A DNA stretch of 64,000 nt. Origin: Brevibacillus laterosporus. Its GTDB lineage: Bacteria; Bacillota; Bacilli; Brevibacillales; Brevibacillaceae. Of the stretch, positions 8,360 through 18,033 are shown piece after piece. The position numbers were made by a program, and so were the translations under genes. Position 1 is the stretch's first letter. Each line of letters starts with the position of its first letter. Under the pieces are notes generated by a model. The model ran no database searches. It was not told where the DNA came from and saw nothing but the letters and a program-made list of their open reading frames with translations. The stretch spans positions 305,472 to 369,471 of the forward strand of contig NZ_JAUKFY010000004.1 of assembly GCF_030489605.1 (NCBI RefSeq), read 5' to 3'.

Positions 8360-10662
8360 TATCGTTTCTCCTTTCCTTCCAACTGGAAGACAGGCTGTGG
8401 AATGGAGACAGGTGAATCTCCTTCATAAATAAATCTGATCAAAATAAAACCTTCCGAATTGATATATTCTTTCGGATTGTCTTTTACCTCTAATGCGCTA
8501 TTACTATCAAGGATCTTCCACTCACGAGAAGCTGCATGATACACTGCTTTCTTCACAAAGCGATAAGCAATATTATCCAAAGGAGCCGTCACTCTTGTTA
8601 TTTCCACATTGGATGGCACTTGTAATCCGTACGTTACTTTTCCATTAAACATAGTAACCGCATCATGATCCTCTCTGCTTACTTTGCCTTCCGTACTAAG
8701 AACCTGAACCCCTAGTGTTCCATATGGATACGTGATGTGACTGGTTTGCGCATCTTTTAACAAAATTGGTTGTTGAACAAAGCTTAGATAGTCTTGCACG
8801 ATTCCGTGTTCAGATGTAGTAAAGACCTGATATGGGCTATTGCTTACACCTATCAAAGTCAATCCGTTAGCATCGCTTAGCCCTTGCAGTGAATTTTCGT
8901 ACAAAATAGCCTTTTCCCGCTCGTTTTGAGTAGGATATTTTGCGTCTTCAATCGAGAAGTCTTGTGTATAAAATGGCTTCACTTCTTCATTTATTTGCTT
9001 GGTTTCCCCTCTAGCAAGAGAGCCCAGCTCCATTCTTCGATTTCCCATTGTCAGATACAGCTCTTGATAATCAAAAACACTCTTGTTTGTTATTGTTCCT
9101 TTGATATGCTCTTGCTCGAACACCAAATCAGCTTGTAATTGGCCAACATCTTTCACTAAACCTCCCCCATTAATCGGCTTTTGCGTCATATACGGGATAT
9201 GAGTTATGGTTGTTTGAAATTGGCCACGATCATTTTGCCGAATGGTATAGGCTAATTTGTTTTTATTTCGTTCTGTGTATTGCAAAAGATTTCCCGGAAC
9301 GATTATCCCATCTTTTGTGTCTAAGGTCACTTCTCCACCAGAACGTTTTAAAACAGCTGCATCTGATTTTAAAATTGCTAAATCTGGTTGAATCGAGATA
9401 ATTTGGTTTACTGTATAAAGCTTATCATTTGGAGCTATCAAATTTTTCCCAAAAGATAGTGCTCCAACACTGACCACGAGGGCTGAAACAGGGATAATTC
9501 CCCACGCCCAGTCTCTACGGTCCCTGCGTTTTAACAGCACATACAGGATAGGCCCAATCACTAATACATAGCCGATCCAAATGAAAAACAGCACCGAAGC
9601 AGACGGCAGATGAACATCAGGAATGTGCTGTGCCATATTATAATAGTTAGGATTTCGATTCAAATAAGGGAATCGCACTTGGCTATTTAGTTCATATTGG
9701 GATACTAGCTTGCTCCAAAGCTGACGGTTGAATTCCCATGAGGCTAATGGCTGTGCATTGACATCATAGTTAGCAAAAAACAATTTTCCTAAGCCCACCT
9801 TTTGAGTCGAAAACAATGGCAAAGACTTGTTATACACCGTTATTTGTTGAATAGGCAAAGCTGATTTTTTACTGATCTCGGTAAAGGTAGACAAATCCTT
9901 AGTGATTCCTGGCTGCTTGGTTAAAGCTGGCATCCACTCTTTAAAAGCATTTAGTATTTCTGGAGGAGTGGAAGCAGAAAACATAATGTTCCCTCCAGCA
10001 TATACCCAATCTTTTATTTTATGAATTTGATCCGAAGATAAGCCCGCTGCTGAAATATCTCCAATTACTAGCATATTGATATTACTTAGTACATGAGCTT
10101 CAGTGGGTAGCTCTTCTGGTCTCACATTGCTGACCAGCATACTGCTCCATGTAGCCTCATTTGAAGGTCCGGCTTCTTGATTACTGTCTCCAGCACCCTC
10201 TTGTCTTACTTGGTTTAAGAATTGCATACTATTTTCGTGCTGATCGAGGACAACAACCGTTACTTGATCCGGTTGCTTTTCTCTAACCTGATAGTTTGGG
10301 GTTACCTTTGCAAGCAAATGATTGCCCTGATAAAACTCCAGTCGTAATGCCTCGCGATTATTTATGATCTCTTCACTTGGTAGGTCGAAGAAAACATGCT
10401 TGGTTTCCCCTTTTTGGACAGTAATCTCTTTTACGTACGGAAGAGTCACCTTTGAACGCAGATCTTCAATTGCAAACCGCAGTTCACCCGAGACTGTATC
10501 ACCGTTATTCGTAATATCTGCATGGATGCGAATTAAATTATCCTGACTTGTTATATCAGCAAACGGAATCTTTGTTTTCATTTCAATTCTGTCCGCCGCA
10601 TACGAAACAGGAAGTTGAAATCCCATGAAAGCGAGCACAATCGCTACCAGCCATTTCCACAT
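8359..10662 (-). CDS. large membrane-anchored protein with GATase-like and beta-rich domains
   Basis: A 767-residue protein with a signal peptide (residues 1-23, ending SYAAD). An immunoglobulin-like beta segment follows (about 25-120), then a Rossmann/GATase1-like region (about 130-300; VTVVVLDQH, INMLVIGDISAAG, IKDWVYAGGNIMFS), two membrane helices (about 355-405: FFIWIGYVLVIGPILYVLLK, then PVSALVVSVGALSFG) and a long extracytoplasmic beta-rich tail. This layout is seen in uncharacterised Bacillota membrane proteins encoded next to ABC-2 transporters. It is reminiscent of GldG-type auxiliary subunits, but I cannot assign a function. It is translationally coupled to the ATPase and downstream of the anti-sigma gene. 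Confidence 0.75.
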   Translation of the reverse strand: MWKWLVAIVLAFMGFQLPVSYAADRIEMKTKIPFADITSQDNLIRIHADITNNGDTVSGELRFAIEDLRSKVTLPYVKEITVQKGETKHVFFDLPSEEIINNREALRLEFYQGNHLLAKVTPNYQVREKQPDQVTVVVLDQHENSMQFLNQVRQEGAGDSNQEAGPSNEATWSSMLVSNVRPEELPTEAHVLSNINMLVIGDISAAGLSSDQIHKIKDWVYAGGNIMFSASTPPEILNAFKEWMPALTKQPGITKDLSTFTEISKKSALPIQQITVYNKSLPLFSTQKVGLGKLFFANYDVNAQPLASWEFNRQLWSKLVSQYELNSQVRFPYLNRNPNYYNMAQHIPDVHLPSASVLFFIWIGYVLVIGPILYVLLKRRDRRDWAWGIIPVSALVVSVGALSFGKNLIAPNDKLYTVNQIISIQPDLAILKSDAAVLKRSGGEVTLDTKDGIIVPGNLLQYTERNKNKLAYTIRQNDRGQFQTTITHIPYMTQKPINGGGLVKDVGQLQADLVFEQEHIKGTITNKSVFDYQELYLTMGNRRMELGSLARGETKQINEEVKPFYTQDFSIEDAKYPTQNEREKAILYENSLQGLSDANGLTLIGVSNSPYQVFTTSEHGIVQDYLSFVQQPILLKDAQTSHITYPYGTLGVQVLSTEGKVSREDHDAVTMFNGKVTYGLQVPSNVEITRVTAPLDNIAYRFVKKAVYHAASREWKILDSNSALEVKDNPKEYINSEGFILIRFIYEGDSPVSIPQPVFQLEGKEKR

Positions 10663-10676
10663 ATGTTTTCCTCCTA

Positions 10677-11777
10677 TTATTGTAAATCAAGCGGCGTAAA
10701 CATAAACCCTTGTTGATCAGAGTTGACAATTAATAGATGCTTTCCATCACTAGTCCATTCAGCCCTTCTTACCGATTCCTTCTCAATAGTTGCTGGAAGC
10801 TTCACCTTTTTCCACCTTTTGACAGATTCATCCATTGTACCCATTAGCATGACCCCGTCTGGAGAAAGAATCGTAAGCTGCTTAGATGAAAACCACGAGG
10901 GAGAGCTGCCTTTTACTTTTTCCTTGATTTCCCCCGTCTGGCGATCATAAATACAAACCTCTCCATTTTGTTCAAAGGAGAGATAACGGCCATTATGAGA
11001 CCAAGCCGCCTTTGAACCGTCCGCTACCTTCTCTTTACCAAAGGTACGCAGATTGGTTACCCAAATCTCAGGTTTATCTTGCTTATATGCTGTATAAGCT
11101 AAAAATTCATCTTTAGGATCAAATGCAGGGTCAAACACCGGACGATTCTCCTGCTCCAATAATAGTCTCGGAGCAAAGCTTTTTTGTTTACTCTTATTAA
11201 GCTGTAAAATCCACAATTTCCCTTTCTCCTGGCTGTTCTCTGTCAAAGCCAGCTTTGTGCCTGTAGAATTCCATGCTATGGAGTCATATGTTCCCATTTG
11301 GTTCGGAAGCTCAATAGGAGTATCTGTGTCGCTGTCAAATCCGCTTATGATGTGCAGCTTATTATCAGCTTGCAAATAGGCAACTTGTAAATCTGAGGAC
11401 AGCACTGCCGAATCAGTGGATAACTTAGGAATATTGATGGATGACTTTGAAATAGCAAGATCAACATCTGCCAGAGCAACATTTACGTATAAAAATGCAG
11501 CCAACGCAATTGTTCCAATCCCGCCTAGCACATACCAGCTTCTTTTTCGATTGATCCTCTTTTGGTCATTGTGCTTTATTTCTTCCTGGCGAACTACCGT
11601 CAATTGCGGTTGTTTTTGCCCTTGCATTTGCTCCATTAATTTACGTTTCAAATCTTCTTTTAATCGATAGTTAACAGGAACCGCCTTACGCATATCACTT
11701 AAATGTGACAAGAGTTCAACCACGGTCTGTTCATGATCATTTGTCTGATCTGATGCATTGCGTAGATCATCCTTCAT
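10677..11777 (-). CDS. membrane anti-sigma factor-like protein with TolB-type beta-propeller
   Basis: A 366-residue single-pass protein: cytoplasmic N-terminus (1-80), a membrane helix (about 85-105, YVLGGIGTIALAAFLYVNVA), and an extracytoplasmic region with WD40/TolB-like repeats (SIAWNSTGTKLALTENS, AAWSHNGRYLSFEQNGEV, RAEWTSDGKHLLIVNS). The start ATG at 11777 overlaps the end of the ECF sigma gene by 11 bases. Overlap with a sigma factor gene and this topology make it the probable anti-sigma factor (inference); the propeller may sense an envelope signal. No zinc-finger anti-sigma motif is visible at the N-terminus. Confidence 0.75.
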   Translation of the reverse strand: MKDDLRNASDQTNDHEQTVVELLSHLSDMRKAVPVNYRLKEDLKRKLMEQMQGQKQPQLTVVRQEEIKHNDQKRINRKRSWYVLGGIGTIALAAFLYVNVALADVDLAISKSSINIPKLSTDSAVLSSDLQVAYLQADNKLHIISGFDSDTDTPIELPNQMGTYDSIAWNSTGTKLALTENSQEKGKLWILQLNKSKQKSFAPRLLLEQENRPVFDPAFDPKDEFLAYTAYKQDKPEIWVTNLRTFGKEKVADGSKAAWSHNGRYLSFEQNGEVCIYDRQTGEIKEKVKGSSPSWFSSKQLTILSPDGVMLMGTMDESVKRWKKVKLPATIEKESVRRAEWTSDGKHLLIVNSDQQGFMFTPLDLQ

Positions 11778-12342
11778 GGCGATCACCTTCCTCATACAAA
11801 CTCTGCAAGACTTTTATTCCGCGGTGAGAGATCATCTTAACGGACGATTCACTTTTACCTAGCACTTCAGCAACCTGGGAAATCTTCAGATCAGCAAAAA
11901 AACGTAGCGTCAAAACATCGCGCTGATCCTGCGATAACATATTTAACCTAGTCCGTAATAAAGTCATTTCTTCTTTAGATAAAACACGCAATTCAGGTTG
12001 ATACTCATCATCTGCCTCAATAAACAGCAACTCTTCTGCTTCAGTCGGGTATTCACGCACCTTACGAATAAAATCAATAAACGTATTATGAGCGATACGA
12101 AAAATCCAAGATGCAAATGGGCTTCTACGGCTATATTGATCAAATTTTTCCAGAGCCTTTAGAAATACGCTGGTTGTCAAGTCATCTGCATCCCACGAAC
12201 TATGTACTCGGCATCGTAAATAGCGATTGACCCGATCAAAATATTCATCATATAGCTCTGGGAAATCTCTCGCCTCATAGTAATCAGTCTCTATCGCAAC
12301 AGACGGATTTTCCTTACCGTCCTGCTTTACGGCCATTACCAT
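11767..12342 (-). CDS. ECF-family RNA polymerase sigma factor
   Basis: A 191-residue sigma-70 family factor with region 2 (about residues 28-98: DADDLTTSVFLKALEKFDQY, PFASWIFRIAHNTFIDFIR) and region 4 (about 125-182: LSQDQRDVLTLRFFADLKIS, then VAEVLGKSESSVKMISHRG). The ATG at 12342 follows GGAGGAAGAGGG. It heads an operon with its probable anti-sigma factor, the 767-residue membrane protein, an ABC exporter and a small protein, a design similar in outline to the B. subtilis sigY-yxlCDEFG operon. Confidence 0.92.
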   Translation of the reverse strand: MVMAVKQDGKENPSVAIETDYYEARDFPELYDEYFDRVNRYLRCRVHSSWDADDLTTSVFLKALEKFDQYSRRSPFASWIFRIAHNTFIDFIRKVREYPTEAEELLFIEADDEYQPELRVLSKEEMTLLRTRLNMLSQDQRDVLTLRFFADLKISQVAEVLGKSESSVKMISHRGIKVLQSLYEEGDRHEG

Positions 12343-12378
12343 CCCTCTTCCTCCACACTGTTTGTTTCTACTCCAATT

Positions 12379-12405
12379 GACGCATCATATCTGAAAAAGG
12401 TCACA
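12379..12405 (-). promoter_or_regulatory. possible autoregulated ECF promoter
   Basis: On the minus strand TGTGACC and CGTC are separated by 16 bases, about 40 bases upstream of the sigma gene start. A CGTC -10 element is typical of ECF-sigma promoters, and such operons are commonly autoregulated. The -35 element is only loosely like known ones, so this is tentative. Confidence 0.4.
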
Positions 12406-12474
12406 GGCAGAAATAAAAAAAGTGCAAAATATGCATTTTTTCTTATACATAAGCAAAAAAAACAAATACACAGA

Positions 12475-12520
12475 AAAAAACATCTTTGTCCCCGATCAAA
12501 TACTGGGAGCAAAGATGTTT
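12475..12520 (-). terminator. terminator of the thyA-folA operon
   Basis: AAACATCTTTG pairs with CAAAGATGTTT around a 21-base loop; on the minus strand a run of T follows. It lies about 30 bases past the folA stop codon. Confidence 0.8.
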
Positions 12521-12552
12521 GTCAGTTGACATTGCTTGGGATAGTCCTCAAT

Positions 12553-13050
12553 CTATTTACTATTCGTTACACTCCGAACATATATTTGGAACTCATACTG
12601 ATATGGATTCTCTTCGTTTTGTACACCAGGTGTCACTTCAACTAATGTCCATTCAGATTCATCGAAGGGTGGAAAAAAGGCATCTCCCTCGAATTCCTGC
12701 CCAATCTTAGTAATGTACATTTTGCTAGTATAGGGCAATAACAGTTTGTAAATTTCCGCCCCCCCGATAATAAAGGCTTCTTCTTTATTATCAATCAGGG
12801 ACAGAACTTCTGCAATCGAATGAGCGATTTCACAGCCATCCGCCTCATAATTTGCCTGTGTCGTCAGCACGATATTGCGCCGATTAGGCAAAGGCTTCCC
12901 AATTGATTCGAATGTTTTACGCCCCATGATGATAGCATGACCAGTGGTAATGCGCCGAAAATACTTGAGATCCTCTGGTAATCGCCATGGAAGCTGGTTA
13001 TCTCTCCCAATAACACGGTTCTGCCCTATTGCAAAAATGCTTGATAGCAC
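12553..13050 (-). CDS. folA: dihydrofolate reductase
   Basis: DHFR reduces dihydrofolate to tetrahydrofolate with NADPH and regenerates the cofactor consumed by thymidylate synthase. The 165-residue protein has the N-terminal AIGQNRVIGRDNQLPWRLPE with the substrate-binding acidic residue, TGHAIIMGRKTFESIG (NADPH binding) and EAFIIGGAEIYKLLLPY. The start is a GTG sharing one base with the thyA stop (TAGTG), with GGAGGTGG eight bases upstream inside thyA, so translation is coupled. Confidence 0.95.
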   Translation of the reverse strand: MLSSIFAIGQNRVIGRDNQLPWRLPEDLKYFRRITTGHAIIMGRKTFESIGKPLPNRRNIVLTTQANYEADGCEIAHSIAEVLSLIDNKEEAFIIGGAEIYKLLLPYTSKMYITKIGQEFEGDAFFPPFDESEWTLVEVTPGVQNEENPYQYEFQIYVRSVTNSK

Positions 13051-13835
13051 TAAACAGCCACCTCCATGGCAATTTTCGGCTGATGCTTATAGTCGATTAA
13101 TTTCACATCATCAGGTGTAAAATCATAAAAATCGGTAATCTCCGGGTTAATCCAGAAGGTAGGAGCAGGATAAGCCTCTCTAGTTAATTGGGTACGCAAA
13201 CCTTCAAAATGATTTTCGTAAATATGTGCATTATTAATATAATGCTGGAATTTCCCTGGCTTCAGCCCTGTGACCTGCGCAATCATATGAATTAGCACGG
13301 CATACTGGGTAGTATTAAACGGAATGCCTAGCCCCATATCACCGCTACGCTGCACAAGAGTGCAGTTTAAATAACCGTCCGCAACATCCCACATGGTTTG
13401 AAAAGCACATGGCTGCAAGGCCATCTCTTCTAAATCATTCATATCCCATAAACTAATAATATGGCGGCGCCCTTGAGGATCGTTTTTTAGGCCATCAATT
13501 AGCTTGTCTATCTGTTTGTGTTTCGCAACTTGATAACCGTATGCTTTCCCGATCGTTCCGTCCTCTTTGGCCCATTCATCCCAAACACGTACGCCCATCT
13601 CTTGTAAGAGTCTCACATCATTGCTTTGATGCTTATAAATCCATAGCAATTCCTTAACTGCTGTTTTAAAGGCAACAAATTTAGTTGTTAAAATCGGAAA
13701 TTCCTTTTGCAAATCATAGCTTAACAGCTTGCCAAATAGTTTTTTTGTAGGGATTCCTGTGCGATTGTTGTCATAGTATCCGTTTTCTAAAATATCTTCC
13801 ACTAATGCAAGGTATTGTATATCTGCTTGACTCAT
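13050..13835 (-). CDS. thyA: thymidylate synthase
   Basis: ThyA methylates dUMP to dTMP using methylene-tetrahydrofolate. The 261 residues hold [20 protein letters not shown] (substrate phosphate loop), the catalytic cysteine in [30 protein letters not shown] and the C-terminal HPQ-like [11 protein letters not shown]. The start at 13835 was chosen because AGAAGGA lies just upstream and the length matches the family; the open frame extends 25 codons further without support. It forms a two-gene operon with folA. Confidence 0.95.
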   Translation of the reverse strand: MSQADIQYLALVEDILENGYYDNNRTGIPTKKLFGKLLSYDLQKEFPILTTKFVAFKTAVKELLWIYKHQSNDVRLLQEMGVRVWDEWAKEDGTIGKAYGYQVAKHKQIDKLIDGLKNDPQGRRHIISLWDMNDLEEMALQPCAFQTMWDVADGYLNCTLVQRSGDMGLGIPFNTTQYAVLIHMIAQVTGLKPGKFQHYINNAHIYENHFEGLRTQLTREAYPAPTFWINPEITDFYDFTPDDVKLIDYKHQPKIAMEVAV

Positions 13836-13910
13836 CTTGTTCACGTCCTTCTTACAAACTCTAAAACAGTATATCGAAACATCCCGTTCTTGAAAAGCTT
13901 TTCGCCCCAT

Positions 13911-14411
13911 ACACTTTTGTGTTACAAAACTAGTAAAAAAACTAGTAAATGATTATAAAATGGCTGGATTGCCATGCTCCTGGCTAAAAACCCTCTATTC
14001 TTTACCTTGTGCAATCTGAAATGCATTAAAGTCAGAATATTCTAATTTTCAAAAAAGCATCATATAGAACCTTTCTCTTTCAGACCATCTTCTACCAAAA
14101 ACAACAATCCCCCAAATCAAAACGTATTATGACAAAGCTGGAGAATTAAACAATCTATGGATCAAAAGCACAGAAGCATTTGAAGGAACAGCAAGTAGTA
14201 CGGCCTAAAAATCCACTGATAACAAGTGTGCCTTAGGTGAATGAAAGAGAGTTTCCACCTAATGTTTTAAAAGGATAGTATGCAAATTCTTGCTCTCCTT
14301 TTCCTAATAGTGCACTCGATGAAATAAAAGGATACATTTGACTTTTACTACCCTGAAACTCTCTTAGATTTCTAGATCGCTAAACAGCTTCTGTCCCTTC
14401 CTCGCAAACAC
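13911..14411. other. 500-base intergenic stretch
   Basis: I see no gene here. It must carry the thyA promoter and the end of the nik operon. The inverted repeat TTAGGTG/CACCTAA at 14233-14262 could be a weak terminator hairpin, but its flanking T content is poor. Confidence 0.4.
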
Positions 14412-15218
14412 CTAAGATTTAAGCTTAAAGAATCCTGGATATGGATATAACGCAGAAGACATGATTTTTTGGGAAACAGGATGCTTTAATCGCCCAAGCT
14501 CCTCCATATCACCTAACCATTCAACAATCTCGCCTTTATACATGACCCCTATACAATCCGCGATGTAATTGATCGCCTGTAAGTCATGAGAGATAAACAG
14601 ATAGGAAAGCTGAAACTCTTCTTTTAATTCAGCTAAAAGATGTAAAATTTGTACTTGTGTAAGAGCATCTAAAGCGCTTACAGCCTCATCAAGTATAATC
14701 AGCTTCGGTTTTAGTGCAATCGCTCTAGCGATATTGATTCTCTGTAATTGCCCTCCGCTGAACTGGTGAGGGTATTTAGACAGATCTTCCGGATCTAAAC
14801 CTACGATTTCCAAAAGCTCCTGTACTTTTTGTCTTTCTTCAGTAGCTGTTCGTTGTTCGTAATTTCGTAAGGGTTCAGCGATAATCTCTCTGATCGTTAG
14901 TCGTGGATTTACAGCGCTATAACAATCCTGAAAGACAACCTGCAAATCTCGCCGAATCTCCCTTAATTCCTTTTCTTTTAAACGATAAAGGTCCTTTCCC
15001 TGAAACCAGACCTCTCCCTGATCAGGTTTTTCAAGTCCCAAAATAATTTTGCCAAGAGTGCTCTTTCCTGCTCCGCTTTCTCCCACAAGTCCTAAACATA
15101 TCCCTTCTTCCAGAGTGAAAGAGACATCTTTAACAGCTTCTACCGTCTTCCCCTTCCTCCAAACGGAATTTCCTAGCGAATATGTTTTCTTTATGTTTGT
15201 AACCTCAAGCAGACTCAC
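14412..15218 (-). CDS. nikE: nickel/cobalt-type ABC importer ATPase NikE
   Basis: The second ATPase of the importer, 268 residues, of the peptide/nickel (Dpp/Opp/Nik) family. Walker A is GESGAGKST at residues 46-54, followed by FSGGQLQRINIARA, LIILDEAVSALDALTQ and LFISHDLQAI. The start is a GTG; the only upstream ribosome binding site is AAAGGTGG at rather long spacing. It is the last gene of the five-gene operon. On its own it could be DppF, but the operon's binding protein resembles NikA. Confidence 0.85.
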   Translation of the reverse strand: MSLLEVTNIKKTYSLGNSVWRKGKTVEAVKDVSFTLEEGICLGLVGESGAGKSTLGKIILGLEKPDQGEVWFQGKDLYRLKEKELREIRRDLQVVFQDCYSAVNPRLTIREIIAEPLRNYEQRTATEERQKVQELLEIVGLDPEDLSKYPHQFSGGQLQRINIARAIALKPKLIILDEAVSALDALTQVQILHLLAELKEEFQLSYLFISHDLQAINYIADCIGVMYKGEIVEWLGDMEELGRLKHPVSQKIMSSALYPYPGFFKLKS

Positions 15219-15235
15219 TCTTCATTCAGCCACCT

Positions 15236-16210
15236 TTATCGTAATTTTACACATCGTACCAGATGATCTTGTTCATATTCTGTCCATTCAGGCTTTTTCG
15301 TTGCACAGATGTGGTCTGCATTCTCGCATCGGTCTAAAAACGGGCAGATATCCTCTCTATTTAGTGGTTTAGGGTAAGACACGCCAACACGGTCAATACC
15401 CTTCCTCCTCCTCCTGCTCGTTAATCCAAGTCTGGCTTGTAACAAGACACGGGTGTAGGGATGCATCGGGCGATTAAATAATGTAGAAGCCGGCGCCTTT
15501 TCAACAATATACCCATCATACATTACAGCTACTTCATCAGCTAGCTGAGCAATGACTCCCAAATCGTGTGAAACTAATAAAATACCGGTATCATATTCTT
15601 TTCTTATTTGATCCAACTGCCTCAAAATTTGAAGTTGATTAGTCGCATCGAGTGCAGTCGTCGGCTCGTCCGCAATAAGAATCGAGGGCTGTAAGGACAT
15701 CGTGATTGCAATCATCACACGCTGGAGCATACCGCCGCTTAGCTGAAATGGATATTGTTTCAGTACATTCGCTGGATTTGGCAAGTCCATTTTTTCCAGA
15801 TGCTCCAAAGCGATTTTCTCTGCTTGTCGTTTGGTAATAGGCAGATGAGTTCCAAGTGTTTCAATAAAATGTCTGCCAATGGTACGCACAGGATTAAAGG
15901 CAGTCATCGGATTTTGCATGATAAAAGCGATCTCGCTACCCCGTATTTTTCTTACCTCTTCTTCTGAACAGGTTAACAAATCTTTATTGCGAAAAGTGAC
16001 ACTTCCTTCTGCCACCTTTGCCTGTTCAGGTAAAAGATGTAATAAAGACATGCATGTCATCGTTTTACCTGAGCCGCTTTCCCCGACAAGCCCAAACACT
16101 TTTCCAGCCTCTATTTCAAAGCTTACCTCATTGACAGTCTGAGTCACCCCATGCGGTGTTGATACAACTATATGTAAATTGTTAACAGTTAGAATGGGGT
16201 GCTGTGCCAT
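15236..16210 (-). CDS. nikD: nickel/cobalt-type ABC importer ATPase NikD
   Basis: The first ATPase of the importer, 324 residues. Walker A is GESGSGKT (43-50), the signature LSGGMLQRVMIAITM, Walker B ILIADEPTTALDATNQ, and LLVSHDLGVIAQLADEVAVM follows. The C-terminal extension holds four cysteines (CPFLDRC, DHICATKKP, VRC), the motif that binds an iron-sulfur cluster in related Opp/Dpp ATPases and is often absent from NikD, so the assignment rests on the operon. It lies 17 bases after nikC. Confidence 0.85.
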   Translation of the reverse strand: MAQHPILTVNNLHIVVSTPHGVTQTVNEVSFEIEAGKVFGLVGESGSGKTMTCMSLLHLLPEQAKVAEGSVTFRNKDLLTCSEEEVRKIRGSEIAFIMQNPMTAFNPVRTIGRHFIETLGTHLPITKRQAEKIALEHLEKMDLPNPANVLKQYPFQLSGGMLQRVMIAITMSLQPSILIADEPTTALDATNQLQILRQLDQIRKEYDTGILLVSHDLGVIAQLADEVAVMYDGYIVEKAPASTLFNRPMHPYTRVLLQARLGLTSRRRRKGIDRVGVSYPKPLNREDICPFLDRCENADHICATKKPEWTEYEQDHLVRCVKLR

Positions 16211-16227
16211 CCTTTGATCCCTTCCTT

Positions 16228-17058
16228 CTATTTTCTTTTTAGGTCTAAGGCATCCCTCAAGGCTTCTCCGAACAGGTTGAAAGCGATCACGACAAGTAAG
16301 ATCATCATCCCTGGATACAGCATCAAGGAAGGGTTGTTTCTAAAAAACGGCTTACTGTCATTGATCATCATTCCCCACTCCGCTCCTGGCGGCTGTACGC
16401 CAAGGCCTAGAAATGAGAGACCAGAAATAGCTAAAACAATTCCTCCGATGTCCATAAAAGCTAAAACGATTACCTGCGGTATAATGGTGGGTAAGATATG
16501 CTTTAGCACAATGACCGACTTTGGTGTTCCGCACACTTTTGCTGCTAAGATAAAGGGTTGCTCCTTCACACTAAGAACCATTCCCCGAATAATTCGAGCA
16601 TAAAACACCCATTGGACAAGCACCATGGCAAAAATCATATTTCCCAGACCGGGCCCGAGGATACCAATCAAAGCTAATGACAGAAGCAAGCTTGGAAAAG
16701 CCATGAAAATATCGCAGATTCGCATGAACAGATAATCAATCCAACCACCTCGATAGCCTGCAAAAATACCAACTGGAAGACTAATGAGCATGGTAAATCC
16801 CATGACAAAAAAAGCTGTCCCCAGTGAGGTTCGTGTTCCATAGATCAGCCGAGACCATATACATCTGCCCAAATGATCTGTCCCTAACGGAAACTTCGAG
16901 GAAGGGCCTTGTAGCTTTTGAGTGATATCAACTAGATTCGGATCATTTGGAGACAAAAAAGGAGCAAACAGAGCCAATAGTATCATGAGGATGATAATCA
17001 TGCCGCAAATGATCATGAGCTTTTGTGACAGTAGCTTATGCTTCAATTTTTTCAACAC
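16228..17058 (-). CDS. nikC: nickel/cobalt-type ABC importer permease NikC
   Basis: An inner permease of the Dpp/Nik family, about 276 residues with six predicted membrane helices. It has the N-terminal extension common to this subfamily (FAPFLSPNDPNLVDI, HLGRCIWSRLIYGTRTSLG) and a cytoplasmic coupling EAA-like loop (IRGMVLSVKEQPFILAAKVC). I place the start at the GTG at 17058, two bases after the nikB stop and behind GGAAGGAGA; an ATG at 17079 would overlap nikB by 19 bases with no ribosome binding site. Confidence 0.85.
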   Translation of the reverse strand: MLKKLKHKLLSQKLMIICGMIIILMILLALFAPFLSPNDPNLVDITQKLQGPSSKFPLGTDHLGRCIWSRLIYGTRTSLGTAFFVMGFTMLISLPVGIFAGYRGGWIDYLFMRICDIFMAFPSLLLSLALIGILGPGLGNMIFAMVLVQWVFYARIIRGMVLSVKEQPFILAAKVCGTPKSVIVLKHILPTIIPQVIVLAFMDIGGIVLAISGLSFLGLGVQPPGAEWGMMINDSKPFFRNNPSLMLYPGMMILLVVIAFNLFGEALRDALDLKRK

Positions 17059-17060
17059 GC

Positions 17061-17999
17061 TTATTGCTCTCCTTCCCATTTTATCCGGGGATCCAGGAAA
17101 GCATATGCAATATCCACAAGGAGATTGCAGACGACAAAGATCACACCCATAAACAATAAACAGCTCTGAATCATCGGATAATCACGGTGTAAAATAGAAG
17201 TGACAAACAAGGAGCCCATACCGGGCCATGCAAAGACGGTCTCAACAATAACAGCTCCGCTTAGCATGTTTCCAATGCTCATGCCAAGTCCAGTTAACAC
17301 AGGCAATAAGGATTTTTTAAACACATGTCTGCCAATAATTAGACTTTCTCGCAGCCCTCTCGCTCTCGCATATACGACAAATGGCTCATTCAAATTTTCT
17401 AGCATACTGGTGCGAAGCAAGCGCATGTACGTGCCTATATAAGGAAAAGCCAATGTCAGGGCCGGAAGCACAAGATGGGCAAAAGTTCCTCTTCCTAATA
17501 CGGGAAATAAATCTAACTTTACCGATAAAAAATAGATGAATAGAAATCCGAGCCAAAAAGCAGGCATCGAGACGCTTACAAAGGCAAGCATCCTGCTAAC
17601 CTGATCAATTAATTTCCCCTTGTAAAGGGCAGAAATCATTCCTAAAGGTAAACTAATAAAAATAATCAGGAGCAATGCAGCAGATGCGAGTTGCATTGTC
17701 GGGAAGAAATGGAGAATGATCTCATCCCATATAGATTTCTTCGACACATAAGAAATCCCTAAATCCAATTGAACCACTTTTCCTAGCCAATTTACATACT
17801 GGATATACAGGGGCTTGTCCAGCCCTAGCTCTGCTCGAAGGGAAGCCACTGCCTCATCTGTTGGAGGAATATGTGACGCCCTCAAGTAAGCTGCGGCCGG
17901 ATCCCCAGGGGTTAAGTGGAGCAGAATGAAAGTGATCAGAGAAATTCCAAATAATATTGGCAGTAAACTTGTGAGACGTTTAACAATAAACCAACCCAT
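17061..17999 (-). CDS. nikB: nickel/cobalt-type ABC importer permease NikB
   Basis: The 312-residue first permease, with six membrane helices. Family features are the N-terminal FIVKRLTSLLPILFGISLIT, LRAELGLDKPLYIQYVNWLG, and the coupling-loop segment YARARGLRESLIIGRHVFKK near residue 205. The ATG at 17999 follows AAGGAGT. It lies 34 bases after nikA. Confidence 0.87.
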   Translation of the reverse strand: MGWFIVKRLTSLLPILFGISLITFILLHLTPGDPAAAYLRASHIPPTDEAVASLRAELGLDKPLYIQYVNWLGKVVQLDLGISYVSKKSIWDEIILHFFPTMQLASAALLLIIFISLPLGMISALYKGKLIDQVSRMLAFVSVSMPAFWLGFLFIYFLSVKLDLFPVLGRGTFAHLVLPALTLAFPYIGTYMRLLRTSMLENLNEPFVVYARARGLRESLIIGRHVFKKSLLPVLTGLGMSIGNMLSGAVIVETVFAWPGMGSLFVTSILHRDYPMIQSCLLFMGVIFVVCNLLVDIAYAFLDPRIKWEGEQ

Positions 18000-18033
18000 T
18001 TACTACTCCTTCGCGTTTTTACATAACCCCACT

